DNA from: QHXW01 sp035297145
GTDB lineage: Bacteria > Acidobacteriota > Terriglobia > Bryobacterales > Bryobacteraceae
Assembly (NCBI GenBank): GCA_035297145.1
Contig: DATGZN010000078.1
Location: 8,340 to 72,339, forward strand
DNA length: 64,000 bases
Direction: 5' to 3'
Both the position numbers and the translations under genes were made by a program. The notes below the pieces were generated by a model. The model did not search any database and was not told where the DNA came from. It worked only from the letters and a program-made list of their open reading frames with translations. Shown piece by piece: positions 43,718-52,145 of the stretch (positions are counted from its first letter, which is position 1; each line of letters opens with the position of its first letter).

Positions 43718-45049
43718 ATGGCTGTTCTCTTCCTGCTGGCCGGGCTGCTATTCGGTCAGGACCCTTCGCCCGGCAGTTGGACCGACCGTTTGTGGGTTTC
43801 GGGCCAAGCCAACTTCATCAGCCAGGGCCACCCGACGTTCGATGCACCGTACACCGGCCCCAACAGTCTTCCACCCGACGCACAGTACGTCACGTCGCGT
43901 GTTCTGACACTCTACACGGGATTCCGGCTCACGAACACGACGGATTTTTTCTTCGATGTCGAAGAGACTGGCGGAAACGGAATCGGCGCGGCGCTCGGCG
44001 TGGCAGGGTTCCCTAACCTGGACGTGGTCCGCAATCCAACGCTCTCTCGCGCGCCGTACATTGCCCGGGTGATGTTTCACCAGATGATTCCGCTGTCGAA
44101 GGAAATGGTGGAAACGGAGCGCGGCCCGTGGCAACTTGCCAGTCAGGTTCCCGTGCGCCGTCTGGATATCCGGTTCGGGAAGATGAGCGCGGTGGACTGG
44201 TTCGACGTGAACGCAATCGGCAGCGACAGCCATATGCAGTTCATGAACTGGGCCGTGGACAATAATGGCGCCTACGACTACGCGGCGGATACGCGTGGTT
44301 ACACGTACGGTGTCGTGCTCGAATACAACGATCGTTCGTGGACCTTCCGCTTCGGCGAAATGCTCATGCCGAAAATTGCCAACGGAATTCATCTCGATGC
44401 CGACATCGCCCGCGCCCGCGCGGAGAACTATGAATTCGAATTTCGCCGGCAGTTGCTCGCGAAGCGTCTTACTGTAGTTCGTCCGCTGGCGTTTGTGAAC
44501 CACGCCAACATGGGCAGCTACCGGGAATCGATCCACGACTATCTCGCGGGCGAGACTCCGGTTCCCGACATCACCGCAACGCGCCAGCAGGGGCGCATCA
44601 AGTACGGTTTTGGCCTGAACGTTGAACAGGAATTGACGTCCATGTTGCGCGGCTACGGCAGGTTTGGTTGGAATGACGGCCGCACGGAATCGTTCGCCTA
44701 CACGGAAGTGGATCAAACGGTTTCCGGAGGGGTGGATCTTCGGGGCAACGCGTGGCATCGCAAAGAAGACAAGCTCGGCGTGGCGGTAATTTCGGATGCC
44801 ATCTCCGGTGATCACCGCGAATATCTGAAGCTGGGCGGGGTGGGCTTTCTGCTGGGCGATGGCAACCTGAATTACGGGCGCGAAAACATCGTCGAGGCTT
44901 ACTACAATGCCAAGCTGTGGCACGGGGTCTATGCGTCATTCGATTTGCAGCCTATCTGGAATCCGGGCTACAACCGCGCTCGCGGCCCGGTGCTGGTGGG
45001 GGCGATCCGGTTGCATCTGGAGGGGGCGCTGTTCCGGGAGGCGCGATAG
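43718..45049 (+). CDS. OprB-like carbohydrate-selective porin
   Basis: From the ATG at 43718, which GAGGCGG precedes, the 443-residue protein has a signal peptide (MAVLFLLAGLLFGQ). A beta-barrel follows, with LDIRFGKMSAVDWFD and the C-terminal NPGYNRARGPVLVGAIRLHL, typical of OprB. Members pass sugars or other small solutes across the outer membrane. The gene is in an operon with the PstS-like gene, which hints at a phosphate or polyphosphate substrate rather than sugar. Function is inferred. Confidence 0.78.
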   Translation: MAVLFLLAGLLFGQDPSPGSWTDRLWVSGQANFISQGHPTFDAPYTGPNSLPPDAQYVTSRVLTLYTGFRLTNTTDFFFDVEETGGNGIGAALGVAGFPNLDVVRNPTLSRAPYIARVMFHQMIPLSKEMVETERGPWQLASQVPVRRLDIRFGKMSAVDWFDVNAIGSDSHMQFMNWAVDNNGAYDYAADTRGYTYGVVLEYNDRSWTFRFGEMLMPKIANGIHLDADIARARAENYEFEFRRQLLAKRLTVVRPLAFVNHANMGSYRESIHDYLAGETPVPDITATRQQGRIKYGFGLNVEQELTSMLRGYGRFGWNDGRTESFAYTEVDQTVSGGVDLRGNAWHRKEDKLGVAVISDAISGDHREYLKLGGVGFLLGDGNLNYGRENIVEAYYNAKLWHGVYASFDLQPIWNPGYNRARGPVLVGAIRLHLEGALFREAR

Positions 45050-45097
45050 CGAAACGGAGCCGCAAGCAGCCGCAGTATCATAGTCGCGAGGGAAATT

Positions 45098-46423
45098 ATG
45101 GATACGAGCAGGCGTCATTTTCTGCAATCGACCGCTGCCGCCGGCCTGTTGGCCGCGCAGAAGGTCTCGGCCAACGATCGCATTCGCATCGCCTTGATTG
45201 GTGCGGGCGGCATGGGCTCGGGTGACACGCGATATGAGTTGTCGTATCCGGGCGTGGAACTGGCGGCGGTCTGCGACATCTATGACGGCCGGCTCGCGCG
45301 CGCCAAGGAAAACTGGGGCAACCACATTTTTACTACGCGTGACTATCGCGAGGTACTGGCGCGCAAGGATGTCGACACCGTGATTGTGGCGACGCCGGAT
45401 CACTGGCACTCGCGCATCACCATCGACGCGCTCGACGCGGGCAAGGACGTTTATTGCGAGAAGCCCATGGTGCACTACGTCCAGGAAGGTAAGGAAGTTA
45501 TCGCCGCGCAGCAACGCAGCGGGCGGATTCTGCAAATCGGCAGCCAATACGTCAGCTCGCTCGTTTATCAAAAGGCGCGCGATCTGTTGCAGGCGGGCGC
45601 GATTGGCCAGCTCAACATGGTGGAGGCGTGGCTCGATCGCAACACGGCCATCGGCGCGTGGGAATATTCGATTCCGCCCGACGCTTCGCAGGAGAACATC
45701 GATTGGGACCGCTTCCTGGGCAACGCGCCCAAAGTTCCCTTCGAGCCCGTGCGCTTGTTTCGCTGGCGTAATTATCGCGACTACGGGACAGGCGTGGCCG
45801 GCGACCTGTTCGTGCATTTGCTAAGCGGTCTGCATTTCGCTACGCGCTCGTTGGGACCAACACGCGTGATGGCTACTGGCGGCCTGCGCTACTGGAAAGA
45901 CGGGCGCGACGTGCCGGATGTGATGCTAGCGCTGCTCGACTATCCCAAGACCGACACGCACCCCGACTTCACGCTCGCTCTGCGCGTGAATTTCAAGAGC
46001 GGTGTGGGGGAGGAGCGATTCGGGTTCCGCTTCGTGGGGAGTGAAGGTGTCATGAATACGAGTCCGGCCGGTGTGACCATCAGCACGACTCCGCCGGAGG
46101 CCGAGCCGCACTACACCATCGACACATTTCCCAAGGCGGTGCAAGAGCGGTTTCTCGCCGAATATCACAAGAAATATCCGCAGACCAATCCGACAGCCGA
46201 CGGCATGCGCCCGGAGAAGGAAGAAAAGTACGTTCCACCGGAGGATCACGATGCGCATCGCGAGCACCATGGTGCATTCCTGCAGGCGGTTCGCACGCGG
46301 AAGCCCTTCCTCGAAGACGGCGTGTTCGGTTTCCGCGCGGCGGGCCCGGCGCTGCTGAGCAACGCGGCGTACTTCGAGAGGCGCATCTGTCAGTGGGATC
46401 CACAGACGATGACGGCGTCGTAG
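45098..46423 (+). CDS. Gfo/Idh/MocA-family oxidoreductase with Tat signal
   Basis: The 441-residue protein has an N-terminal Tat signal (DTSRRHFLQSTAAAG). The Rossmann motif ALIGAGGMGSG and the EKP motif (YCEKPMVHY) of the NAD(P)-dependent Gfo/Idh/MocA family follow. GAGGGA precedes the ATG. Family members oxidise or reduce sugars and inositols; export suggests it acts on envelope or dietary carbohydrates. It is convergent with the lactonase gene and shares the inverted repeat at 46428-46504 as a likely terminator. Confidence 0.9.
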   Translation: MDTSRRHFLQSTAAAGLLAAQKVSANDRIRIALIGAGGMGSGDTRYELSYPGVELAAVCDIYDGRLARAKENWGNHIFTTRDYREVLARKDVDTVIVATPDHWHSRITIDALDAGKDVYCEKPMVHYVQEGKEVIAAQQRSGRILQIGSQYVSSLVYQKARDLLQAGAIGQLNMVEAWLDRNTAIGAWEYSIPPDASQENIDWDRFLGNAPKVPFEPVRLFRWRNYRDYGTGVAGDLFVHLLSGLHFATRSLGPTRVMATGGLRYWKDGRDVPDVMLALLDYPKTDTHPDFTLALRVNFKSGVGEERFGFRFVGSEGVMNTSPAGVTISTTPPEAEPHYTIDTFPKAVQERFLAEYHKKYPQTNPTADGMRPEKEEKYVPPEDHDAHREHHGAFLQAVRTRKPFLEDGVFGFRAAGPALLSNAAYFERRICQWDPQTMTAS

Positions 46424-46427
46424 GGGA

Positions 46428-46504
46428 AGACCGCTCCCTGTGGTCGCGGCTCAGAATCGGTGGCGTGCGAGACCCAGCCGAGCCGCGACCAAAGGGAACG
46501 GTCT
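46428..46504. repeat. 25-bp inverted repeat between convergent genes
   Basis: 46428-46452 and 46480-46504 are inverted copies that differ at two of 25 bases, with a 27-base loop. The repeat fills the space between the oxidoreductase and lactonase stops almost exactly. It would make a strong hairpin in either transcript and so acts as a plausible bidirectional terminator; its length also suggests a MITE- or REP-like repeat. Confidence 0.8.
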
Positions 46505-47707
46505 TTACGTCAGAAAAACAATAATCGCCGGCGTGCCGACGGGCGTGTATTGACCCGTGAACGTGAGAGCACCGGTCTTCTTGTTGACGCGAAAGGTGGC
46601 GACGGCGTCGCTGCGCTGGTTGCAGGAGTAGAGAAAATTGCCCGTGGGATCGATGTTGAAGCTGCGAGGATAGTCGCCGCGCGTCCATTCTTCGCCGGCG
46701 AAGGTCAATTCGCCGTTCGACGCGATCGAAAACCATGCGATGCTGTCGTGCAAGCGGTTGGCGGCGTAGACGAACTTCGCATCGGGCGAGATCAGAATTT
46801 CTGAAGTGAAATTGGTTCCTGCGAAACCTTTCGGCAGGCTGGAGAGCGTTTGCCGGGCCGTCAGCCGGCCGCGCGCGGCGTCGTAATCGAACAGCACGAC
46901 GGTCGACGCCTCTTCTTGCAGCGAATAAAACCAGCGGCCATTGGGATGGAATGTGAAGTGGCGTGGCCCATCGCCCGGAGGCAGCGCCACGAACGGCGGA
47001 TCGTTGGGAGTGAGCGTGCCCTTCACAAGGTCGAATTTCCAGATCAGAATCTGGTCCAATGCGAGATCGCTGGCCAGCACGAATTGGCCGGTGGGATCGG
47101 AGAGAATCATGTGAGCGTGCGGATGATCGTGGCCGCTGATCGCGAAACTGCCGGGCGGGGCACTGGCAGCATGCACGGGGCCAAGGGTTCCCTCATTGTG
47201 CTTGACGTCGGTCGCAGGACCAAGTTCGCCGTTTGGCCGGATAGGGAGCACCGCGACAGTGCCACCGCCATAGTTGGCGATCAGGGCGTATTTGCCGGAC
47301 GGGTGAACGCTCATGTGTGCGGGGCCTGCTCCCTCAGAGCTGACGGTGTTCAGCAAAGTCAGACGTCCGGTGGAACGATCAATCGAGTAAGCGCTGGCCG
47401 AGCCGGATGCCGCGCCTTGAAAAGTCGGCGTTTCATTCGCCGAGTATAAGTGCTTCCGCGACGGGTCGAACGCGAGCCAGGCGGGATTTGAATCGTTTTG
47501 GAAGACCTCGCGCTGCTTGAGCGCGCCGGTCGACTGGTTCACTTCAAAAAGATAAATGCCATGGCCTCTGCCTTTGCTGCCTTCAGGGCCTTCGGGCGAG
47601 CTGTAGGTGCCGACGTAGGCGAGGAGAGGGGCTCCATTCTTCTGCTGGGCGCGTGCCAAGGCTGGCGCTAGTGCTACGGCGATTGTGAAGTTACGGCGAG
47701 TGATCAT
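46505..47707 (-). CDS. Exported lactonase-family beta-propeller (Pgl-like)
   Basis: The 400-residue protein has a Tat-like signal (MITRRNFTIAVALAPALA). Repeats of the 7-bladed 6-phosphogluconolactonase type follow (YVGTYSSPEGPEGSKGRGHG, HPSGKYALIANYGG, GPRHFTFHPNGRWFYSLQEE). Pgl-type proteins hydrolyse 6-phosphogluconolactone in the cytoplasm, whereas exported ones probably act on other lactones or sugars. It is convergent with the Gfo/Idh/MocA gene, which may be a functional link. Confidence 0.82.
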   Translation of the reverse strand: MITRRNFTIAVALAPALARAQQKNGAPLLAYVGTYSSPEGPEGSKGRGHGIYLFEVNQSTGALKQREVFQNDSNPAWLAFDPSRKHLYSANETPTFQGAASGSASAYSIDRSTGRLTLLNTVSSEGAGPAHMSVHPSGKYALIANYGGGTVAVLPIRPNGELGPATDVKHNEGTLGPVHAASAPPGSFAISGHDHPHAHMILSDPTGQFVLASDLALDQILIWKFDLVKGTLTPNDPPFVALPPGDGPRHFTFHPNGRWFYSLQEEASTVVLFDYDAARGRLTARQTLSSLPKGFAGTNFTSEILISPDAKFVYAANRLHDSIAWFSIASNGELTFAGEEWTRGDYPRSFNIDPTGNFLYSCNQRSDAVATFRVNKKTGALTFTGQYTPVGTPAIIVFLT

Positions 47708-47734
47708 GGTGAAACAAGGATTATACGACCGCGC

Positions 47735-49528
47735 CTACGAGAACCTAGTCACCAGCTCGATCGGCAGCGCCTGCGTGGCTGCCGTGTCCGGCCAGTCGAG
47801 TTCCTGCTTCACCACGTCGAAGAACGCGCTGCGGGAAACGTCTTGACCTTGCAACCGGCTGGCCAGAATGTCGGCGCCCGCCAGTCCTTCGCTCACCGTG
47901 ATGATGCCGTCTGAGAGCGTCAGATCGTAGTTGCCCCAGCGGCTGCGGTACAGTCCATTGCGATTCCAGCGCACGGCTGTGTGCAGGGCCTCGACGACGC
48001 CGAACATGGGAAATAGCGATGCGTAGAGCTTGGCGAGATCGCAGCACAGGCTTGCGAAATCGGTGATGTTCGCTCCATGCCACGCGGTGCGCGTGGGCGC
48101 TGGAATCAAACCGAACAGGTTCGAGATCCCCAGGCGGGTCGGTCCTTTGAAACGTGCGAAGCTCAGGAACGGCGCACCCCGCAGCGCGACCAGCGCCTCC
48201 GGAATGAACCCCGCCAGTTCAGGATGACGCAGCACAACGTCATCGCGCGATGGAGCGCATTCGCCATCCCAGTAGGCCTCGGTCACATTTACGTACTCAG
48301 CTCGATGGTGGGCCATCACCTCCGCCAATCCTGTGCGGCGGAGAAACTCCGCATCCTGCTGCTTGATCCATGCCCGGTGATGCTGCGCCTCGGTATCCCA
48401 ATCCCAATTCGCGCCGCCCAGGTTGCGGCTGCTGGTATGCCCTTCGAGAATGACGGCGCGGCCGGGCAGTGCGCCGAGCAGCAGATCGAGAGACGCCGCG
48501 TCGGTGTACGTGCCGGTGGCGTATCCGTGCCATGTGACTTTCACGATGTACGTTTCCGATGCCGGCAGGACTCGCTCCAGCACGGCCGCTAGCGCGTCCC
48601 GATTGCGCGTCTTGGCGATGAATCCGGTGCGCGGCAACGCGTTAGAAACAGGCTCCCATTGGCCGCCAGACCAGATGCGCGGCGCGCACTCGGCGCCCTC
48701 CGTTTTCTGCGACGGCGTTCGCGCGGCGTCACGCGCTCGCCTGTCCTGCCAAAGCCTGGTCATGCGATGCGCCAGCCAGGCGCTGAGCAAGGAATGATCG
48801 CCCGGCGGTGGAAGCAGCGACCATCCAGCCGATTCCGCATGTGCGCGCTGGAAATTCTCCAGGATCGTACGCGCGTAGTCGATGTGCTCGGTCTGCCATT
48901 GGCTCTGCGGAACCAGGATCCAATGGAGCCGCTCACGCGCGCAACGCTCGAGGGCCGTAGCCAGGAAAGTCTGCGTATGACGTAGGAAAGCCACGTCCGC
49001 ACGCGCCAGGCTCAACTGCTCCCACAGCAGGCGCATGAAGCGGTACGACTGCGCGCGGCTGCCGCTGTCACCATGCCCGCTCGCGACCACGAGCAAGCCC
49101 ACGCGTTGCGGCGGAATCTTGCTGCCTGCAAGCGCGCGCAAGATCGTCTCCACGAAGCATTCGACAATCAGCGGATGACAGGGATCGACGTCATCGTGAA
49201 ACACCGTGACGTTCGCCTGGCGGCGTCGAAATTCCGCCAGCATCTGGCCGAAGGCTTCGCGCTGCCACACGCTCCATTCGAGCGACGTCGGCAAGACGAA
49301 GATCTCATGCGCGCCGCTCGCCGCCTCCGAATCCAGCACCTGACGGAGCGCGCACTCGCCCGCATCTTCTCCCGGGTGCACGGCCAGCGACGCCAGCCGA
49401 ACTCGCGGCGAAAAGCCCACAATCCGCGCAACCGGCTCAGCGAGACTTTCCGCCTGCGCCAGTGCGCGGTTCCAGTCTGTTTGATTTGGGAGAAGGTCGG
49501 TCGCGAGTATGAAAGCGGGCGCGGTCAC
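47735..49528 (-). CDS. CbiX-like chelatase domain fused to DUF362-like domain
   Basis: The 597-residue protein has two parts. Residues ~1-250 carry the CbiX/sirohydrochlorin-chelatase pattern: ILATDLLPNQTDWNRALAQ and GLLVVASGHGD, with the His and Asp that would hold Co or Ni. Residues ~310-597 resemble DUF362 (YIVKVTWHGYATGTYTD, EGHTSSRNLGGANWDWD, GISNLFGLIPA). The start is the GTG at 49528, overlapping the stop of the ureohydrolase as GTGA; the frame runs to 49813 only as a shadow. The coupling to a metal-dependent hydrolase suggests a metal-delivery role. That is inference. Confidence 0.65.
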   Translation of the reverse strand: MTAPAFILATDLLPNQTDWNRALAQAESLAEPVARIVGFSPRVRLASLAVHPGEDAGECALRQVLDSEAASGAHEIFVLPTSLEWSVWQREAFGQMLAEFRRRQANVTVFHDDVDPCHPLIVECFVETILRALAGSKIPPQRVGLLVVASGHGDSGSRAQSYRFMRLLWEQLSLARADVAFLRHTQTFLATALERCARERLHWILVPQSQWQTEHIDYARTILENFQRAHAESAGWSLLPPPGDHSLLSAWLAHRMTRLWQDRRARDAARTPSQKTEGAECAPRIWSGGQWEPVSNALPRTGFIAKTRNRDALAAVLERVLPASETYIVKVTWHGYATGTYTDAASLDLLLGALPGRAVILEGHTSSRNLGGANWDWDTEAQHHRAWIKQQDAEFLRRTGLAEVMAHHRAEYVNVTEAYWDGECAPSRDDVVLRHPELAGFIPEALVALRGAPFLSFARFKGPTRLGISNLFGLIPAPTRTAWHGANITDFASLCCDLAKLYASLFPMFGVVEALHTAVRWNRNGLYRSRWGNYDLTLSDGIITVSEGLAGADILASRLQGQDVSRSAFFDVVKQELDWPDTAATQALPIELVTRFS

Positions 49529-50685
49529 GCAGCTTTCAAACGGCCGCCCACGCGATCGAATTTCACCATCGTGGCAAGCACGTCCACCATGGCGCGCACA
49601 GCCAGCAGCGCCGTAATGTCGGAGATATCGTAAGGCGGCGCAACCTCCACGGCCTCCATGGCCACTATGCCTTCCTTTGCCACGCCGTGCAGGATGGCCA
49701 GCGCTTCTCGCGGCAGAAAACCGCCCGGCTCCGGCCAGCCCGTGCCCGGCACGAAGCCCGCGTCCACGGAATCGATATCGAACGAGAGATACACCGCGCT
49801 CGCGCCCTTCCATGCCACTTCGAGGGCGATTTCGATGGTCTTCTCAATCCCGATGCGCTCGATATCGTGAATCGTGAGCACCGTCGATCCGCGCTTGCGG
49901 CCCTGCGTCACGCCCGGCCGCGGCACCTGCCATCCGCCGATCCCCACCTGCACCAGGTTCGTCGGCGGGCAGTTGGCAATGTTGGTTGCATGGAACCATG
50001 GACAGGTGTGCATGATCTCGTCCATGTCTTTTTCCTGCGTGTCGATGTGCCGGTCCAGGTGAATAATGCCGACCTTTCCCTCGATACACTGCGCCACGCC
50101 GCGCACGCAGGGATAGCCGATCGAGTGGTCGCCGCCCATGATCATCGGCAGCGTGCCCTGCGACAGGATATGTGCCACGGCTTTCGAAATCTGGTCGTGG
50201 CTTTTGGTGATGTTCGCTGGGCAAAAAACGTCGCCCACGTCGCACATCTTGAGCGACTCCCGCAGGTCGACGCCCAGCTCGAAGTTGTAAGTCGTGTAGA
50301 GAGACGAAATCCGCCGGATTCCTTGTGGCCCGAACCGCGTGCCCGCGCGATAGGTGGTCGCAATGTCGAACGGCACACCTACGAAAGCGACGTCGTACTC
50401 GCCGACCTTGCGCACGTCTTCGAGATACGGCGTTTTCAAAAACGTATTGATGCCCGACCAGTGCGGCAGCTCGCCGCGTTGAAAGCAACTGATCTCGCTC
50501 TTGTCCTGAATGGAGTCAACACATTCGAGCCCGAACTCCTTCCCGCGGCGGACTTCTTCTTTCCATTGCGTCGAGGGAAGCGCCGCCTCTTCTTGCAATG
50601 CCTGCATGCCTTGCAGGCCCTTGAAGTCGGGCAATGCGCGATTGTGTTCGCGATGTTTGGGTGCGTGCCGGTGATAGAAAGCCAT
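49525..50685 (-). CDS. Ureohydrolase of the guanidine-hydrolase (GdmH)-like group
   Basis: The 386-residue arginase-fold protein keeps the metal ligands: GGDHS, a D-x-H-x-D site as LDRHIDTQ (Arg replaces the usual Ala) and FDIDSVD. The blocks CPWFHATN, GIGGWQVPR and GTGWPEPGG agree, from memory, with Synechocystis Sll1077, a Ni-dependent guanidine hydrolase. The start at 50685 follows GGGGGA; 50703 is possible. Downstream the CbiX–DUF362 gene is coupled by GTGA. An IS1595-type element sits only 62 bases upstream, between this gene and a divergent ABC importer. An agmatinase role is the alternative. Confidence 0.75.
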   Translation of the reverse strand: MAFYHRHAPKHREHNRALPDFKGLQGMQALQEEAALPSTQWKEEVRRGKEFGLECVDSIQDKSEISCFQRGELPHWSGINTFLKTPYLEDVRKVGEYDVAFVGVPFDIATTYRAGTRFGPQGIRRISSLYTTYNFELGVDLRESLKMCDVGDVFCPANITKSHDQISKAVAHILSQGTLPMIMGGDHSIGYPCVRGVAQCIEGKVGIIHLDRHIDTQEKDMDEIMHTCPWFHATNIANCPPTNLVQVGIGGWQVPRPGVTQGRKRGSTVLTIHDIERIGIEKTIEIALEVAWKGASAVYLSFDIDSVDAGFVPGTGWPEPGGFLPREALAILHGVAKEGIVAMEAVEVAPPYDISDITALLAVRAMVDVLATMVKFDRVGGRLKAA

Positions 50686-50746
50686 GTGGATTCGGTCCCC
50701 CATTGTAGCCCACCGGAACGACGCGATTTGCACACTCCCGCCCACA

Positions 50747-50754
50747 AAAAACTC
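50747..50754 (+). repeat. Left target-site duplication, AAAAACTC
   Basis: AAAAACTC lies directly outside the left end of the mobile element and matches 53794-53801 outside the right end. An 8-bp duplication is what IS1595-family elements make on insertion. Confidence 0.85.
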
Positions 50755-50777
50755 CGAAATTATGCACTTGACAAACC
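50755..50777. repeat. Left terminal inverted repeat, 23 bp
   Basis: The end begins CGAAATTATGCACTTGACAA. It is identical over 23 bases to the reverse complement of the right end. Read from the left element border towards the inside, it precedes the ribosome site of the first passenger gene by about 25 bases. Confidence 0.9.
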
Positions 50778-50815
50778 GAACGCCCTGATCCACAATTTTG
50801 GCGGAGGAATCCAAC

Positions 50816-51073
50816 GTGAGAGATACCGCATACGCCACGGAACTTGCCAGCGCTTCATTTCAGTGGCCGTCTGGATCTGAGGCAAAAATAGAGCGCCTCA
50901 TGGTGAAGGACAACGAACAAATTGAGATACGTTTTTCCTGGTGGAATGAGGGACGCTTTATGCCAAGGCCACTCGACTTGTCAGAGGAAGACCTTCTGGT
51001 CCTGTTTCAACGCGCCCTTGATGCCAATGTGTTCTCGCGAGATTTTAGAGCGCGACTGCGATACATTCTTTAG
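50816..51073 (+). CDS. Passenger gene 1 of the IS1595 element
   Basis: From the GTG at 50816, preceded by GGAGG nine bases upstream, the protein has 85 residues (RDTAYATELASASFQWPSG, then DNEQIEIRFSWWNEGRF and DLSEEDLLVLFQRALDANVF). It has no signal or membrane helix and no family I know. It lies just inside the left end of the element, so its promoter could overlap the inverted repeat. It converges with, and overlaps by four bases, the small basic gene at 51070. Confidence 0.65.
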   Translation: MRDTAYATELASASFQWPSGSEAKIERLMVKDNEQIEIRFSWWNEGRFMPRPLDLSEEDLLVLFQRALDANVFSRDFRARLRYIL

Positions 51074-51231
51074 GGACGACGGCGAACACTTTTCTTTGCC
51101 TTCCGCTTCGGCTTGCCGCTCGGCTGTGCCCCTGGTCGCGGCATAGTGGCGGTCGGCTTGACGGCCAGTAGCCCAGCGATGGCATCGTTGGTCTTGAGCG
51201 GGATGTGTACAGTGCTATTGGGTTTTGGCAT
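51070..51231 (-). CDS. Small basic protein overlapping the DinD-like gene
   Basis: This 53-residue frame begins MPKPNSTVHIPLKTNDAIAG and has a very basic C terminus (GKPKRKAKKSVRRRP). Its ATG lies within the last codons of the DinD-like gene, in another frame, so translation would be coupled through stop–restart. The basic end could bind nucleic acid. No family is recognised; size and overlap are the only support. Confidence 0.45.
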   Translation of the reverse strand: MPKPNSTVHIPLKTNDAIAGLLAVKPTATMPRPGAQPSGKPKRKAKKSVRRRP

Positions 51232-52051
51232 CCTTAATCTGCCGTTGATGTTTCCGAACCAATCGCTTAATGGATGGTTCAGCCGGAAGATCCTCCGGCT
51301 TTACGCCCTTATCGCGCAACATCACGCTCCTGACTTCGTGTCCGACAGCGCGATGCGTCTCAATTGCGCGCTGTTCGGTTTTGACTTCATCACGGTTCAG
51401 TCGATGTTCCGTGAGCGTCGCCTTGAAATCAAGAGCGGAGAGTTCAAGACGCCCCACATTATCAAGAAGGTCTTGAGACGGTGGAATATTCTTGCGTGCC
51501 TTTACGTCGGCGAGTCCCATCTCGTAGAAACCAAGGTAACCTCCATGCTGGAACAGTGGATGCCGCACTACACCAGCCTTCTTGGCGGCACCGGCAAGCC
51601 GTCGGTTGTTTTCCATCAGGCGCAATCGCAGGTGCAAGCGCTGTTCTTCCTCGGGGTACAATTTGTCACGTAGTTCTTGCCGCCGCGTCTGTATCGCGAA
51701 ATATGTCATCGCGTACCCGATTTCTGGCTTAGTGGAATCGGCGTTCATCGCGATGAGGTAGCACGCGTATCTGCTCAGGAACAAATCCTCAACTTGTCTA
51801 TCCGCTCCACTTCCGATGCTGACCATATTCGTGGTCTGCCGAAAATGGTTCGTCGGTTCAACTCCGGCACTTCTTGCCGCCATCATTGCACGTTCGATGG
51901 CTTCCCTAAATCCTTCCCACCGTTGGTACCCTAGAATCGACTGAATTTCGCGCGCGCGCCAATATTCGACATCCTTTGGCGTGAGGTGCTTGACCTGCTC
52001 CAGCGCCGAGAATAGCTTAGCTTGTCCTGATTCCTTAACATCCCCGTTCAT
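51215..52051 (-). CDS. DinD-like DNA-damage-inducible protein (passenger)
   Basis: The protein from the ATG at 52051 has 278 residues and matches E. coli DinD throughout: WRAREIQSILGYQRWEGF, then DLFLSRYACYLIAMNADSTK, YFAIQTRRQELRD and LMENNRRLAGAAKKAGV. DinD is an SOS-induced protein that inhibits RecA strand exchange in E. coli. A TTG at 52108 would extend it by 19 codons but has a poor context. As cargo of an insertion element it might temper recombination or the SOS response in favour of the element. It is divergent from the HARE-HTH-like gene. Confidence 0.85.
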   Translation of the reverse strand: MNGDVKESGQAKLFSALEQVKHLTPKDVEYWRAREIQSILGYQRWEGFREAIERAMMAARSAGVEPTNHFRQTTNMVSIGSGADRQVEDLFLSRYACYLIAMNADSTKPEIGYAMTYFAIQTRRQELRDKLYPEEEQRLHLRLRLMENNRRLAGAAKKAGVVRHPLFQHGGYLGFYEMGLADVKARKNIPPSQDLLDNVGRLELSALDFKATLTEHRLNRDEVKTEQRAIETHRAVGHEVRSVMLRDKGVKPEDLPAEPSIKRLVRKHQRQIKDAKTQ

Positions 52052-52145
52052 TTTGGTAACGTTAACCTCCCGAACTATATTACCACTTTCCTTCCCAATC
52101 AATTCCAATATTGACCAATCTACGAATCCATGTCAGAATACCATC

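Noticed and set aside
47735..49813. A 692-residue reading of the CbiX–DUF362 gene
   Set aside because: The extra N-terminal part is out-of-frame sequence of the ureohydrolase gene. The GTG at 49528 overlaps the upstream stop as GTGA and begins a sensible protein.
49525..50880. A long plus-strand frame (49687-50880) antisense to the ureohydrolase gene, and other long antisense frames in GC-rich genes
   Set aside because: It is an open frame caused by high GC and the codon pattern of the real gene. It has no family motif and crosses the left border of the mobile element. The same reasoning applies to antisense frames at 14387-15355, 16607-17347, 39661-40899, 43748-44923 and 44936-45817.
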